This document shows positions 24,347-37,005 of a stretch of 64,000 bases of DNA, piece after piece. The notes below the pieces were generated by a model. That model ran no database searches. It saw nothing but the letters and a program-made list of their open reading frames with translations, and was not told the DNA's origin. Position numbers and translations under genes: made by a program. Position 1 is the first letter of the stretch. Each line of letters starts with the position of its first letter. Source of the stretch: Nemophila menziesii (Eukaryota; Streptophyta; Magnoliopsida; Boraginales; Hydrophyllaceae); the NCBI GenBank assembly GCA_029959085.1, contig JARWIR010000015.1, positions 6,695,017 through 6,759,016 on the forward strand. Direction: 5' to 3'.

Positions 24347-25110
24347 TCATCCATAAAATCCAAAGCAATAATCTTTTTCTCTGACCATATGGAGCTCTTG
24401 ATTAATTATGAACCTGATTGAGAGCTTGCCATGATCAGGATCAATAAATGCCTGAAATAGAGTTACTTCATATGATAGAAATCTCTGATTCTGAGGGAAC
24501 TTGATGTTCATGGCGTTTTTGCCGTCAGAAGTTGATCTAATTACATCTGATTTCGACAATTCATCATAGCAAAAACTTACAATGTAAAAGAGGTCATTGT
24601 TACATGTACAACATATTGATCTATTTCCTCCACTCATGTGAGTAATATCAAGGTATCTCTTCAAACTCCAAGCATCATCATTGTCATATCCAAAAGTTGA
24701 CACACTTATATCTAAATCAGGTCTTCCTTCATTGCTATGAACTCTAATCAAATTATAATTACTAGTTGATGAATTGAAACCCAGTATGAAACCATATCCT
24801 ACTAACCGCACCACATGAAGCACTTGTTAGTGGTCGGGTTTTTTATGCGATACTCACCGAGGTGTCCTGCCATTTTCTCCAACGCTAAGCCATTGCTATA
24901 AGCCAAGTATATGTAATTTTCACCTAATGATTCACAAACATATAAATAAGCAACTTGGGATTTACTCTGCCTTTGATGCTTTTCAATGAAAAACCTTTGC
25001 TGAATAATGATATTCGATGCACACACTTTTGAATCTTAATAAACATTTTACTGGCAACCAGCTCAATATATCAACAATCACATCATCAGGTAGTAGTACA
25101 TGACTAACCT
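24347..25110 (-). pseudogene. F-box protein with F-box-associated C-terminal region, frameshifted
   Basis: F-box proteins are the substrate-recognition subunits of SCF ubiquitin ligases. The minus strand at ~25095-25020 reads LPDDVIVDILSWLPVKCLL followed by RFKSVC, a clear F-box. The frame then shifts. 25023-24802 continues in another frame with YLYVCESLGENYIYLAYSNG and then YRIKNPTTNKCF, the 'NGL...NP.T' hallmark of plant F-box-associated proteins. 24823-24347 gives the ...LGFNSSTSNYNLIRV segment and DDAWSLKRYLD, typical of the C-terminal interaction domain. A splice-acceptor-like AG lies just before the F-box. At least two frame changes make it a pseudogene unless small introns remove them, and none is obvious. 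A further short minus-strand frame at 25320-25520 with a donor-like CAG/GTAATA may be an upstream exon. Confidence 0.75.
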
Positions 25111-25529
25111 GTTATATAGTATGAAAAATAAAATTGATATTTCGAACAAAAAGAATAATATTAAAGGTGATCCATCATAGACTCTAAAGATACTTAAAAC
25201 TGATTTTTGCTAGAGTCGAATTAAACCATAAACCTGAACGAAACATGGCAACATATTTCAAGAGAGGAGAAAAACTCTATAATCTACAACAAATCAAGAA
25301 AGGCATCTTATTACCTGAATCAATAGGCAACTCCTTTTTCGAGCTTCCATTGTTCTAAATTGTTTGACCTGTTACAAATCTCAATCATTGTAGACGGGCT
25401 AACCAAATAGACAAATTTATATTTGAAAACCGATGAGCCTTGTAGGCTTGAAGTCAAAAGATTAATATCACAACCAAATTTGGAATTGATTAAAACAAAA
25501 TTACTTGATTTTTTTTTCAATGGTTACTT

Positions 25530-26214
25530 GAAGTAAAGTGCAAGCAATTATATTTTAGGAAATTAGACGATAAAATAATTTTTTTAATCTTCTCTTATGC
25601 ATTAATTATATTAATTATTTTTTATTAATAAAAAATTAATAAAATAAAAATTAATGTTATTGTTTGATTATCAATTGAAAAAATAATTAACCAGTTGAGA
25701 TTATCTTATTGTTCAAGGTCTTTGTCATCTAATTTAATGGTGTAAGTTTAAACCAAGTCAATGACTTCGAATCTAAAGTGACTCTTTTATGTAACAAAAA
25801 AAGTTGATCTAAATAGTTTTTTTTCTCATTGATTTGAACCAAACTCGTTTCTTTTTATACTACTCCATAACCACCAACATGGCACAAAGAATGGGCGGGC
25901 AAGGCAATCTCCCGAGTTTAGGTAGGGTCTCTGATTTTCAAGGTACATATTTATATATCTGTAAGTATTTTTTATAATTACTATTATTTTACTTAATAAA
26001 ATAAAGTTTGGTCTCCCCTCTCTTGGTAAGACGATTGTATTTGTTTTTCTGGCTATTCAATTTTTTTAATTAAATAAGAGGCCAACCGGGAAGTAAACTT
26101 CCTACAAGCTATCAACTATCAATGGTTATTCTGGATACAAGTAAGTGCCATATACCATCTGGTGGGTCCCATCGACCCGCAAAGTTCATGAGCTGGTGTT
26201 CTCGAAGTTCCATT
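25530..26214. other. Intergenic AT-rich sequence
   Basis: No gene, TIR or LTR motif is recognisable. This separates the F-box remnant from the CACTA/RNase H tandem array. Confidence 0.5.
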
Positions 26215-27170
26215 TTAGTGGCCCCGATAGCCTAACGGGGAAGTCCCCTCCACACTCTTTACTCCAAACTTTGTCATCCAATCGACACAATTGTTCGCTT
26301 CTCTATAATTCCAAACCAACTCAATGTTCTCTCTAGATGCCAGTATTTCGCGACAAGCACATATTATATCATTTGAAAAAGCCTTTTGAATTCGCACCGC
26401 CCTTCACTAGCACGTGCAATTCATTTGAGTCAATTTCAATAGTAAGAAAATCATAACCTTAACACACCCCCATATGAAGGCCAAAATGTAAAGTGAGGAG
26501 TTTCGTCTCAAAAGGAGTCAGTGCTACGCAACTCCCTGCAAACCCCCCTAGATAATCACCATACTTATTCCGAAAAAGCCCACCTACACAATCTTTAGAT
26601 CTCACTGCATCATAGGCGCCATCCACATTCAATTTGACGCCCATTTCTGGTTTAACCCATTTACCTAAGATAGTTTTTGCCGATACAATTAACCGCCATC
26701 TCTTTCGACTCCCCACGCGAGCACATAATCACTTGCTGCGTTAAAGATAATAGCTCGTAGTTCACTATGCGTTCTTTTCTTTGCTAAAGGATAAAAAATC
26801 CGGTTATTTTTTTCAACCATAAATGCTAACTATAGGAAAGCACAATATACTTTTGTTCGATCATATTTATTTTCCTTTTCCGCGCTAGCAAATCACCACA
26901 CCACTATTTCTGACATAAGCTCACTTGTTGCGCTCCTTGTGCAACTATATTCCCTGCCAAACCTCGTTCATCCAATTCCGTGAGTTGATGCTGCATTTGA
27001 TCGTCCCTTCCAGCAAGTTCCATCCCCTGCACCTCCCCTTCTTGCCGCGAACCAGAACTAGAAACAGGAGCCATCCAAGCGATGCTGCTTCCCGAACATC
27101 CTTAGCTGCTGTCCTCCAGGCGGCTGCTGGCCATCCGAATTCAAATCCCCTATATGATAGCATTTTTTAT
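26215..27170 (-). pseudogene. RNase H-like remnant, tandem copy 1
   Basis: Reading leftward on the minus strand, a low-complexity N-part (27163-26945, GFEFGWPAAAWRTAA...) is followed by a CWHLW-type block and FYPLAKKRTHSELRA. Then come the RNase H core WVKPEMGVKLNVDGAYDAV, GGLFRNKYGDYLGGFAG and LLTLHFGLHM, the EIDSNELHVLVK block, and finally ASRENIELVWNYREANNCVD. The order matches plant RVT_3-type RNase H proteins from LINE-like elements. A stop after HMGVC and a frame change before the C-part break it. The part beyond 26327 (the last ~40 residues) is absent from the second tandem copy, where the duplication junction falls. Confidence 0.7.
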
Positions 27171-27710
27171 AGTTCTAAAAACAACATTCTTCTTCTCTTT
27201 TGTTTACAATTAAAAAAAAAACAATATTTTTTCCAGTATCAAAAGATTTTTAACTTACTATTTTTTATTTATTTTTAATCATAGTATAAGAAATTATTTT
27301 ACTCTAATTTAAGTTCTCATATATCTAATAAAAATAAGTAAAATATTTTAATATTTTAATAATATTGATTATAATTAATATATATACAAAATATATCAAT
27401 AGACTACAAATTATTACTTAAATTATATTAAACTTGTTCATTTCTTATATAAGTTTTATTCTAGTATTAGTTAGTATTTTTATATTACATTATATATGGT
27501 AAATTTCACTTAAATTTGTCTAAACATGTGCATCCGTACAATTTTAGATTTAATTTGAACAAATTAAAATCAGATTTATATTTATATTCTTAATTGATAT
27601 AAGGTTGTCATATTGTGATTTACCGTTATTTCTAATATTGTTTTTTAGAAAATTAATAGTTTTATCTATTATAAAATATTGAAAGTTTAAATTGATATTC
27701 ATACTTTATA

Positions 27711-30700
27711 TATATATATTAATAGAACTTACTTTATTTTCTCTATTTTTTCTCATCCCCTGTTTAGCTCATAATTACCCTCATTAAGCTCCTTATAACT
27801 CTCATAATTTTAAATTCTTATATTAACATATAACTTATATCTCATAACTCTTATTTTCACTGCTCACAAAAACTTCTCTAACAAAAAAGAAATCTCTTCG
27901 CTCACCACCAAACCGCTCTTCTGACTCAAGGACCATTCTTCACCATCATCAACCCGGTTTGGGGTTTGGGAAGAACCTAAATTAAGGTAAACACTCACCT
28001 TCCTACCAAGTCCCTCCTGCACACAAAAACCGCCACCACTTCGGGACCATTCTCCACCACCATCATCGCTACGCCAAATTAAGGTAAAAAGTTTATTTTA
28101 ATTTTAAACCAATTCCACCACTTTAACAATTTTTTAGAATTATCTGATTTAAGTATTACTTATTATATTTTTATACAAATTCGACAATGGTCATGTATCG
28201 TATGAGAAGTGATGCACTGAGAAAAGCATATGGGAAGGGTGCGGGTCCTATGATTTGGCGTGACAGTTGGAGTGAGCAATTTGCTGTTATATTGTATTTT
28301 TTGAATTATTTTGCAGCAAATAACCATTTGGTGCAACTGCTAGAGATGAACATCTTGGTCTTACACTATTTTTTGAATTGTTTTGCAGTAAATATCAATT
28401 GATGGTCTAATAAAACCCGATGATGCATCATTTTCACAAGAAACCAACCAATTAGTAAGTCTTTAGTCCTTTTGGTTTGTGCTTACCATGTGTTGTGTAT
28501 ATGCTATGGTGATGAGTATTTAACCGCCATGTTAGGTAGAAGAGACTCTCGAACCTTATAATACAATTTCGAAAAATGCTCCCTTTAACGTAACGAATTC
28601 GAATCGGGCTGACCTGAATGCTCAAAATGAAGCCTGTCAAATTGCGTCTCCAATCATCCTACACTGAAGGTGAATAAAAACCCTTTACAATAATAGTAAA
28701 ACATATTCTAGGATCAAAATAGCATTTTTTTTCTTCTAGAGTTTTGTGGGTCCCATGATTTGTTGTTGAACAATTTGGTCTTATACTCTAATTTTTGAAT
28801 TGTTTTGCAGTTACGGTGTTTGCACAAAGAAAAGTCGTTTTATTTATATAATTAGGTTTGGTTGCTAAGGCTTCTAGCGAGATTTTGGCAGATTATTATA
28901 TGAATTTTGAAGTTGAGCAACTTTTATTTGTATCAATGGTGAATATTATATTATGAATATTACATTAGTGTTGAAGTCCTATACTACAATAGTTATATAT
29001 TGGTTGAAATTGTTTGAGTTGGAATATAGAAGGACCTTAATTGGCATCTACAGTAGCCTTTATGCACTTATGTAATTACTACAGGGTATATGATTTTCCT
29101 CTCTAAGCTTATTTTGTTTAAGAATTGACCAAAATAGTTGAACCAGAAAAGGTAGCATAAATGTAATCCGTAGACATGAATGATGCAGGAAATAACAGCA
29201 ATTCTCGGCTTTCATCTCCCGTAACGTTTTGTCTTTCTTATTGATGACGAAGGATATGACATAAGTAAGTTTTAAATTATGAGAAAGAATCATTTATTAA
29301 TCTTTTCTATTTTCTATGTAAACTTATGCTTTAGGCAATTACACTGCAGGAAAATGGAAAGTCGAAAAAAGGTCCAATTTTTTAATATATCTTTATTTTG
29401 TCCTGCTTTTAATATATGTTGATTTAGTAGTATTGTTTAATGTTTTGCTTGATAAATCTAGCTGTGTAGCCAAATATTATTCCAAAATATTGCAAATTTG
29501 CTCCTTAGTAGGGATAGATAGTGCAATGTTTTATAATAATAATTTTTACTTTGAAACAGTGCAATAAATATTTTGATATTTTGCATCACACGTGATCGAT
29601 GTTGTAATTAGTTGTTTCATGTTGAATGAAAATTAGTAAATTCAGGTAAATAGATGAAAGTAGGAATATAGTTGCTGAAATTGTAGATTTCTCAACCTTT
29701 GGGTTACAATTTGATTGTCTGATACGTATGTGTTTACCTATTTTGGTTATGATGTAACTATGATGTAACAATGATGTTATGTTTAAATTTAATCCCTTTT
29801 GTTTGTTTTGAGGCTTCTTATGATTGTAAATGTCCAAAAATCAAGCCCTTATGGTACAGTCTGAAGATGCAAATGCACTTTAATCATCAGAAAACCAAAG
29901 CAATATGGAATTCACAAACGATCAGGTGAACTTAAAACACAGGATATATTGATACTTATGACTGTGTAAGTATTTGAAAAATATTATATCCAAATATTAT
30001 ATTGAGCTCATGTCATGTCTTTGTAAAATGTACCCATCTCTTTTGTGTAGATTATGTCGGCTTTACCAGAAGTAGACAAACCTGTGGTGGAATTTAAATA
30101 GGGTAAAAAGAAAAGACTTGAAATCCGTTAAGATTTGGTTGATATTCACTTAGCTTTGATTTGAACTTTAATGGTATAATATATAATGAACTAATAGAAA
30201 AGTTTCACTAAAGAATTGAAATTGAACTGTACTTTTTGTTTCAATCGCAGGTGTAGTGTTGAGCAAAAATGAGTTTTTTTTTTTGCATTGGTCGAGTTCA
30301 CAAGGATGGTATTTCTTCAGCAAGTGATTTCAAGATGCTAAAGATTATAGAAAAACCCAATAGTATTAGGAATCAAGCCATTGAACCCTTTGTATCCAAT
30401 GCGTAAGTCTTTTAGCTCAGGACCTTGGTAAAGTTTGTAGACAACAATCCTTACAATAAATTTTTCTTGGACCAATGTTGGGATAAATTTCCGTTGTTCC
30501 TGAGTTGAAGCTTACATGGTTGTGACAGTGAATGCACGTGGCTATGCTGATATTTCATTGCACAAATGGAAGTGGATTATGTGATCTAACCTGTATCTTG
30601 GCGGGACAGCCCTGTTAGAAAGACCTTCTATCTTTTTAATCTTTTATTTGATGGGTGTTTTGCATATAGCTCCTGGTTGAAATAAACTACCGTGAACTAT

Positions 30701-32492
30701 GGTTGCATATGATTTCATGTATAAATCATGCTTTTTATATATAGCTTTATATATTCAATTTTATTTTAAATTGTATTGGACAAACCAGAAGATCGCACAA
30801 AGGCTTGATACATCCTTTACACGGTCACCCAACAACATATCAATAAACTATTATTTCCTTAAATTTAATATTTTAAATTAAGTTTCAATCAGAATCATAC
30901 TTCATTTGATCATGTTGCATTAGAGATTTCTCAACCAGCTTCCTTTTTAATCTCAAACTTGGCATCTTGAAGCAAGCTAACAAGAAAACTAATAATATTA
31001 GTATCAATCAGACCTTGCATACACATGTCAAAATAAAAAATTATGAGCAGTACGTGGATTTGTTCTTTTACACTAGCTCTGATATTTGAAATAGTCTAGC
31101 AAACTTCTTTCTTGATGTATATATTTACAAGTATGAATGAAAAAGAAGAGATAATGTTGGTGGCTGTGATATTTGAAATTGTCCAGCAAGTTTTTTTCTT
31201 GATACTCTTATTATACATAAGATGTATATATTTACATGTATGAATGAAGAAGAGGAGTTGATATTGGTGACAGATTGTTGACGGAAAATTTACTGAACCA
31301 CTATTTATGTTAAGTTGATAATTAGTAATTGTATTTCTAAATTATAATTATATTCATTAGAATTGTTGATTAACTGTTGAGAATAATTGGTAATATGGTT
31401 TAGATAGTTGATGTTGTGAATAATTTACTTGAGCTATATTAATTACTCCAAGTAAAAAATGTTACTGATAGGATTATATATATTTCCATTACTTATGAGA
31501 AGTATGACATATGTATTGTGTGAGATTACATTGTTACTCACTTCTAAGTATTATGATTGTAATTTTATTACTATCCAAGATATACCAATTCATTGATATT
31601 TTCATTGGCAAAAAATGGTGATTTCTTTGATTTTATCTTTGGGAGAAGGGTATATTGCTTTTTGTATGTAGAAGAGTTGTTATAGAACATGAAACATAAA
31701 GTAAATGATGACTTGAGAGTAGTTGATCTGAAATTTCAATTTTTAGAAGTCTTTCAAAGTTATATTTTGAAATGTAGACCCGTTCAGTAAATTTTATTGA
31801 AGCAATGGTCCAACCCATATAGCCTCCTCTGTCCTTTTCTACCCTCCATATCATACAAATCACTAAAATTACCATGTTAAATAATCAATTTTATTTTGAA
31901 GTTACTTTTAACATTATTGACATTCTTCTATATTTGAAAGATATAGATATAATTATCACACAAACTCTAAGTCATCAACTATGTTGTCAAGATCGGTAAT
32001 GGTAGACTATCTTTAGGATTGTATTAGTTAAACTCATTGTGATATTAAATTATAAACAAAACATGTTTACACACATAATTATCTATCTTTATTTTTGTTT
32101 TTTCTACATGTGGTTGAAAAACATGTGGGACCCATATAGCAGTTGATACCGTGTACTTTTTTATACTACATCCATTCCATAATAATTATCTCTTTAGACA
32201 TTTTCACACATGTTAAGGAACCTAAAAACTAGAAAGAATTTAATTTTAAATGACCAACATCTCTCTAATTATTAAAGAAAGATATTTAGTTGATTAGATA
32301 TTTTATAAAAAGGATAGAATAAGAAAAAGATTATTTATGGTGCATTGTAATTTTAAATATGACACATATTGTGAAATAACTTTGGATAAAAAGACTATTA
32401 TTATGGAATGGAGGTAGTATTAAATAAGAGATTTAAACTTCTCTTTTATTCATCTTAATTTTTATAGTGTGTTCGACACGGGTCACACCTAG
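27711..32492 (+). mobile_element. Non-autonomous Helitron inserted in tandem unit 1
   Basis: This ~4.8 kb stretch is absent from the second tandem unit, which reads straight through a TA tract (37531-37569) at this point. The right end has a stem-loop (gtgt-tcg-acac, 32469-32479) followed by gggtcacacCTAG and target T. The 5' end lies inside the TA tract and cannot be fixed to the base. The sequence reads 'ttaatagaac' as often seen just inside Helitron 5' ends, but the TC is not evident. No Rep/helicase gene is visible. Scattered acceptor-like 'tttgcag' sites (28316, 28386, 28806) suggest captured gene pieces. The frame at 28187-28402 (MVMYRMRSDALRKAYGKG...) is one such piece with no recognisable domain. 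Confidence 0.7.
32166..32417. mobile_element. Stowaway-type MITE inside the Helitron
   Basis: A 252-bp element. The left end CTACATCCATTCCATAATAA and right end TTATTATGGAATGGAGGTAG are inverted repeats, flanked by TA on both sides. These ends and the TA target fit Stowaway (Tc1/mariner) MITEs. It has no coding capacity. Confidence 0.85.
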
Positions 32493-32493
32493 T

Positions 32494-33960
32494 ATATATA
32501 TATTGGAATTGAATAAAAATAATATATTAATCGGCAAGGTCATGTATCAAATACATTTAAGATAGACTAATTAACCTATATAAAGTATACTATAAAGGTT
32601 TTCATCTTTATCAGATCAAAAGGAAACATGGTAACCTTTAAGTATCAAAATATTTTCTTTTATTCCAAATAGTCAGAAAAATAAATATATAATTAATAGG
32701 ACCAATGGTGAACATGAACGAATTATAAAATTTTATGGTCAATTGGATTTGGAACATAGATCAGACGGGTGTTTTAAAATCGGAAATTAAGAGTGATAAA
32801 TACTCCAAGTCTCAAGACAACCAACGAATCACCTTAGCCGCAAAATTGCAGTTTTGAAACTTAAATAAACGACCCAACAAATCACATATTAAAGATTTGT
32901 TGTCTTACAATGCTACTAGCTAAATTTTTGTACGTTTTGTAAATCTAGCACCAAAAATATATCGTTGGCCATCATCATAAAACGAGAATACACATAACTA
33001 AAAACGCATATAGCCCAGCAGTTAGCATCACTTATGTTAACTACTTATTGGTCAGCGTAGTTTAAATTCAACTTCTCCAACCGCCGAAAACATTAAATAT
33101 TCATTAAACACTTCAAAAAAATCATAAATTATTTTTTCAAGACCAAATTTTACAAAATTTGTACGGTTGCATTTGTTATTTCAAGAAAATCACATTGAGG
33201 TTAATGTATGAATCAAGAACCCTGATAAAAAAATTAAATAAAGCTATCATCCAAAAATGGTTAATGTTAGAAAAAAAGAAATTTGAAAACCCAATTTTTT
33301 TTTTTTTTTTTGCATTGTAGAAAGAAATTTTATCTTCTTTTTTATTGGACATAAAATGAAAATTTATCTTATGGGTAGATATGTGGTCTAAAAACTAAAA
33401 CTAAAATAATAAATAAATAGTAATTAGAAAGTAGAAATGCATACATACTCAATGATCAATAGGCTGTGTTTGGTAGTGGGTTGAGACTTGAGAATGAGTT
33501 TTGAATATTAAAAAATAAAAATAAAATATAGACCTTGAAGGATGGTATTAAAAATATAAGAATATGGGTTTTAATATGTAAAATAGAATAATATTTTTTT
33601 ATATATAAGTGGATTTTTGTTTTTCTTTTTTTTAATCTTAAACCATAAGCTAACTATTTTAACTACCCGGATTTTTTTAATTATATAGGAGAGCCGCTTT
33701 GGACTCGGAGTCATTGTGATGACCAAGGCGTTGACCATGAGCTAATTCCAACGGGTTAACTTTAAATAATTTAACCACAATTACATAAGCGGTTTTATTT
33801 GGTTTAATAATCCGCCAAATTTGAATCGCTACCATTTTAGTGGTAGTCTTTTTGAAAAAAATCTAATCAGATGTTCGTATAAAGTTAATCTCCAATATCT
33901 AACGAGTCAATCACCCTTTATTCAAACAACATACTATTTTCACCATCCGAAACTTTTACA
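32494..33960. other. Non-coding part of tandem unit 1, downstream of TNP2
   Basis: Aligns with 37570-39080. It is AT-rich with no supportable gene. In CACTA elements this side carries the 3' part of the element and sometimes a TNPA-like gene, but none is recognisable. No CACTA left terminus was found here. Confidence 0.5.
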
Positions 33961-33989
33961 CGTGTAGTAAACACAACTCCTTCTCACAA

Positions 33990-36130
33990 CGATTAATTAC
34001 TATTTTCGGCGATTGAACCCTCCGGCCTAGCCGGGTTTCGTATGTACTAATTTAATTTCTTTAGATACCGCTCAAGTGGGTACATACAACGCATCTGAAC
34101 TGGTCCCCCTAACAAATCTTCGTCGTATAAATGTATAACCAGGTGGATCATTATATCGAAAAATGCGGGAGGCAAAATCATTTCCAATCTACACATAACT
34201 TCAACCACTTTCACCATCCCCTTTTCTAAATCTTTCCTACTAAGATTTTTATTACACACAACTCCAAACACGTTAGCTAGACCAATAATCGCATTACTAA
34301 TCCCTTTTCTTCGAAAAGCCCAGGGATACTAGCCACGAATAGATACTGCATCATCACGTGACAGTCGTGAGATTTCATTCCTATAATCTTGCCCAAGTCA
34401 CTTTGAATATTATTTATCAAACTAGATGCAAAGCCATCGGAAAACTTCTGTGCCTTCAATCAGTCAAGAAATACTTTTGGCTTTTCCGTTGATAACGTAT
34501 AATTTGCTCGATTAAGTATTTGTTTACCGCCTCTCGATGTTAACCGCAATTCTTTCCTGATGTTCATTTTCTCAAGATCCATTCTCGCTTTCACGTTGTC
34601 TTTGTTAACTTTCCCATCAAGACCTATAACTGTGCCGAGAAAAGCATCACACACGTTTTTCTCGCAATGCATGACATCAATGTTATGTTTCAACAAATTT
34701 TCGGACCAATAAGGTAAACGATAAAAGACACCTTTTTTCTTTCAGTTGAATAGACGTGGACCAGTTTGGCTCACGATCTTTCCCCCAAAATCCTTATGTT
34801 TACCAGGAAACACAATGAGAAGCCCATCTAACCGTGTCTGAATATCGGCAGGACTATATTTCTTCAGTGGGCCCCTATGATCGGATTTCTTGTAAAAAAT
34901 CCTTTCGCTTCTAAATCGATGCCCTGTAGGTAACCAACTTCTATGGTCGAAGTAAGCAACCCCTTTCTTCACACTCAATGACGGAGTAGAATCCATGCAT
35001 TCTGGACAAACTTTGTAGCCTTGACTCGACCATCCTGAAGTGTATGACCTAGCGGGGAAATCATTAGTCGTAGACAACAAACAAACCTTCATCGAAAACT
35101 CTTCCTTCTTGTGGGCATCATACGTAAGAATCCATTTATCCCACAACTCGTCCAACTAATCTATAACAGGTCGAAGAAAGACGTCCATGTCCCCGCTAGG
35201 TGAAAGGGGTCCAGGAATCAACAAACAAAGCTGGAATGTCGTCTCCTTCATACTCCCACGGTGGTAAGTTGTAGACGGTCAATATAACCGGCCACATGCT
35301 GTACGAGTTATTCTGCATAGAGAAAGGGCAAAAACCATCAATACCCAAACCCAAGAATACATTCCGAGGTTCACTAGCAAACTCAGGATGTATCGAACAA
35401 ATCTCTTCCAACTATCGTCATCAACCGGATGACGCAACAAATCTGGATCTGTACTCTTCCTAGTTCGGTGCCATATCATATTTTCTGCAGTGTGTCTCGA
35501 AGCATAAAGTCGCTGCAGCCTAGGGGCAATCGGGAAATATCGGAGTTTCTTATGCGCTACTTTTTTACCCTTCTTCGGGTCCCATCTAGATTCACTACAT
35601 ACTGGAAACTTTTCGAGGGAGAAATTCTCCTTGTAAAATAAAGCACAATCATTCACGCAAACATCGATGGTATTGTAACCCATACCTAAACTTTTTAACT
35701 TTTTGTTGCACGCCTCGTATGACTCGGGCAAGGTATGAGGTTTGGGCAACACACGGCACAGAAGATCAAGCAACTCGGTGAAAGACATGTTAGTCCACTT
35801 GTTCTTCACATTCACGTGCATTAGCTTCGCAATGAAATTTAATGAACTCATTACTGCACAACCAGGGTATAACTCGGTCTCTAATTCGGAAAACATTGTT
35901 TCGAATTTGCCACGTGCTGAACTATTCGAGTCTATCATCTCGGTGACACCGGAATGGCCACCACCCTCATAATTAGGTCTCAAATCTTCGTAGACATCCA
36001 ACATTTCATTTTCTTCATATCGAGTCTCGGGAATTTCCTCTCTCTCACCATGCTTTGTCCAAATCTCATACGTGGAAAAAAACCCAAACTGTAAAAGATG
36101 TGACCTAACTTTAACCACTTTATACCGACG
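33990..36130 (-). pseudogene. CACTA (En/Spm) TNP2-like transposase, tandem copy 1
   Basis: TNP2 proteins cut and move CACTA elements. On the minus strand, from 36130 leftward, landmarks are YRRYKVVKVRSHLL (tail of the N-terminal transposase-associated domain), YPGCAVMSSLNFIAKLMHV, and a 'PESYEACNKKLKSLGMGY...CVNDCALFYKEN' block with CSESRWDPKKG. Then come LFVSRHTA-like LYASRHTAENMIWH, LGLGIDGFCPF, LPPWEYEGD, KVCPECMDSTPSL and LPTGHRFR. The last are HNIDVMHCEKNVCDAFLGT, HDCHVMMQYL and PPAFFDIMIHLVIHLYDE, ending in QMRCMYPLERYLKKL. Order and content fit TNP2 plus the DUF4218 region. Several stops and shifts occur (near 35411, 35157, 34697, 34275). The first ~25 residues are missing because the tandem junction replaced them. 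Confidence 0.85.
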
Positions 36131-36205
36131 ATAATTCTCTCTAGATGCCAGTATTTCGCGACGAGCACATATTATATCATTTGAAAAAGCCTTTTGAATT
36201 CGCAC
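35279..36205 (-). CDS. Chimeric frame created at the tandem-duplication junction
   Basis: One open frame of 308 codons runs from RNase H sequence (KAFSNDIICARREILASREN) directly into the transposase (YRRYKVVKVRSH...) across 36135-36136. The corresponding intact RNase H continuation is IELVWNYREANN in copy 1 at 26320. The frame opens with GTG, not ATG, and the RNase H part is itself frameshifted just upstream, so there is no evidence that it is translated. It is listed because the fusion is exact and could be mistaken for a gene. Confidence 0.4.
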   Translation of the reverse strand: MRIQKAFSNDIICARREILASRENYRRYKVVKVRSHLLQFGFFSTYEIWTKHGEREEIPETRYEENEMLDVYEDLRPNYEGGGHSGVTEMIDSNSSARGKFETMFSELETELYPGCAVMSSLNFIAKLMHVNVKNKWTNMSFTELLDLLCRVLPKPHTLPESYEACNKKLKSLGMGYNTIDVCVNDCALFYKENFSLEKFPVCSESRWDPKKGKKVAHKKLRYFPIAPRLQRLYASRHTAENMIWHRTRKSTDPDLLRHPVDDDSWKRFVRYILSLLVNLGMYSWVWVLMVFALSLCRITRTACGRLY

Positions 36206-37005
36206 CGCCCTTCACTAGCACGTGCAATTCATTCGAGTCAATTTCAATAGTGAGAGAATCATAACCTTAACACACCGCCATATGAAGGCCAAAATGTAAA
36301 GCGAGGAGTTTCGCCTTAAAAGAAGCCAGTGCTACGCAACTCCCTGCAAACCCCCCTAGATAATCGCCATACTTATTCCGAAAAAGCCCACCTACACCCT
36401 CTTTAGATCTCACTGCATCATAGGCGCCATCCACATTCAATTTGACGCCCACTTCTGTTTAACCCATTTACCTAGGATAGTTTTTGCCGATACAATTAAC
36501 CCGCCATCTCTTTCGACTCCCCACGCGAGCGCATAATCACTTGCCGCGTTAAAGATAATAGCTCGTAGTTCACTATGCGTTCTTTTCTTTGCTAAAGGAT
36601 AAAAAATCCGGTTCTTTTTTTCAACCATAAATGCCAACAATAGGCAAGCACAATATACTTTTGTTCGATCACATTTATTTTCCTTTTCCACGCTAGCAAA
36701 TCACCACACCACTGCTTCTGACATAAGATCACTTGTTGCGCTCCTTGTGCAACTATATTCCCTGCCAAGCCTCGTTCATCCACTTCTGTGAGTTGATGCT
36801 GCATTTGATCGTCCCTTCCAGCAAGTTCCATCCGCTCCACCTCCCCTTCTTTCCGCGAACCAGAATTAGAAACTTGCCACGAACCAGAATTAGAATCAGG
36901 AGCCTTCCAAGCGATGCTACTTCCCGAACATCCTTAGCTGCTGTCCTCCAGGCGGCTGCTGGCCATCCGAATTCGAGTCCCCTATATGATAGCATTTTTT
37001 TGTAG
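36137..37005 (-). pseudogene. RNase H-like remnant, tandem copy 2
   Basis: Same blocks as 26327-27170: CWHLWLKKR, FYPLAKKRTHSELRA, GVKLNVDGAYDAVRSKEG, GGLFRNKYGDYLGGFAG and LLALHFGLHM. The core is preserved slightly better than in copy 1, but the frame changes at ~36460 and the C-terminal end is replaced by the transposase at the junction. An 18-bp internal repeat (cgaaccagaattagaa twice, ~36857-36892) is specific to this copy. Confidence 0.7.

Larger units (their letters stand above)
26329..36136. repeat. Tandem duplication, unit 1
   Basis: Matches 36137-51109 from end to end once later insertions are removed (a 4.8 kb Helitron here, a 9.86 kb LTR element there), leaving about 5.0 and 5.1 kb. 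The junction at 36135-36136 joins '...cgacgataatt' (as at 51102-51109) to 'ctctctagatgcc' (as at 26329), sharing only TT. This is a simple tandem duplication with 2-bp microhomology. It took place before both insertions. Confidence 0.85.

Noticed and set aside
26945..27278. Plus-strand frame over the RNase H remnant
   Set aside because: Antisense shadow. The minus strand carries the recognisable blocks.
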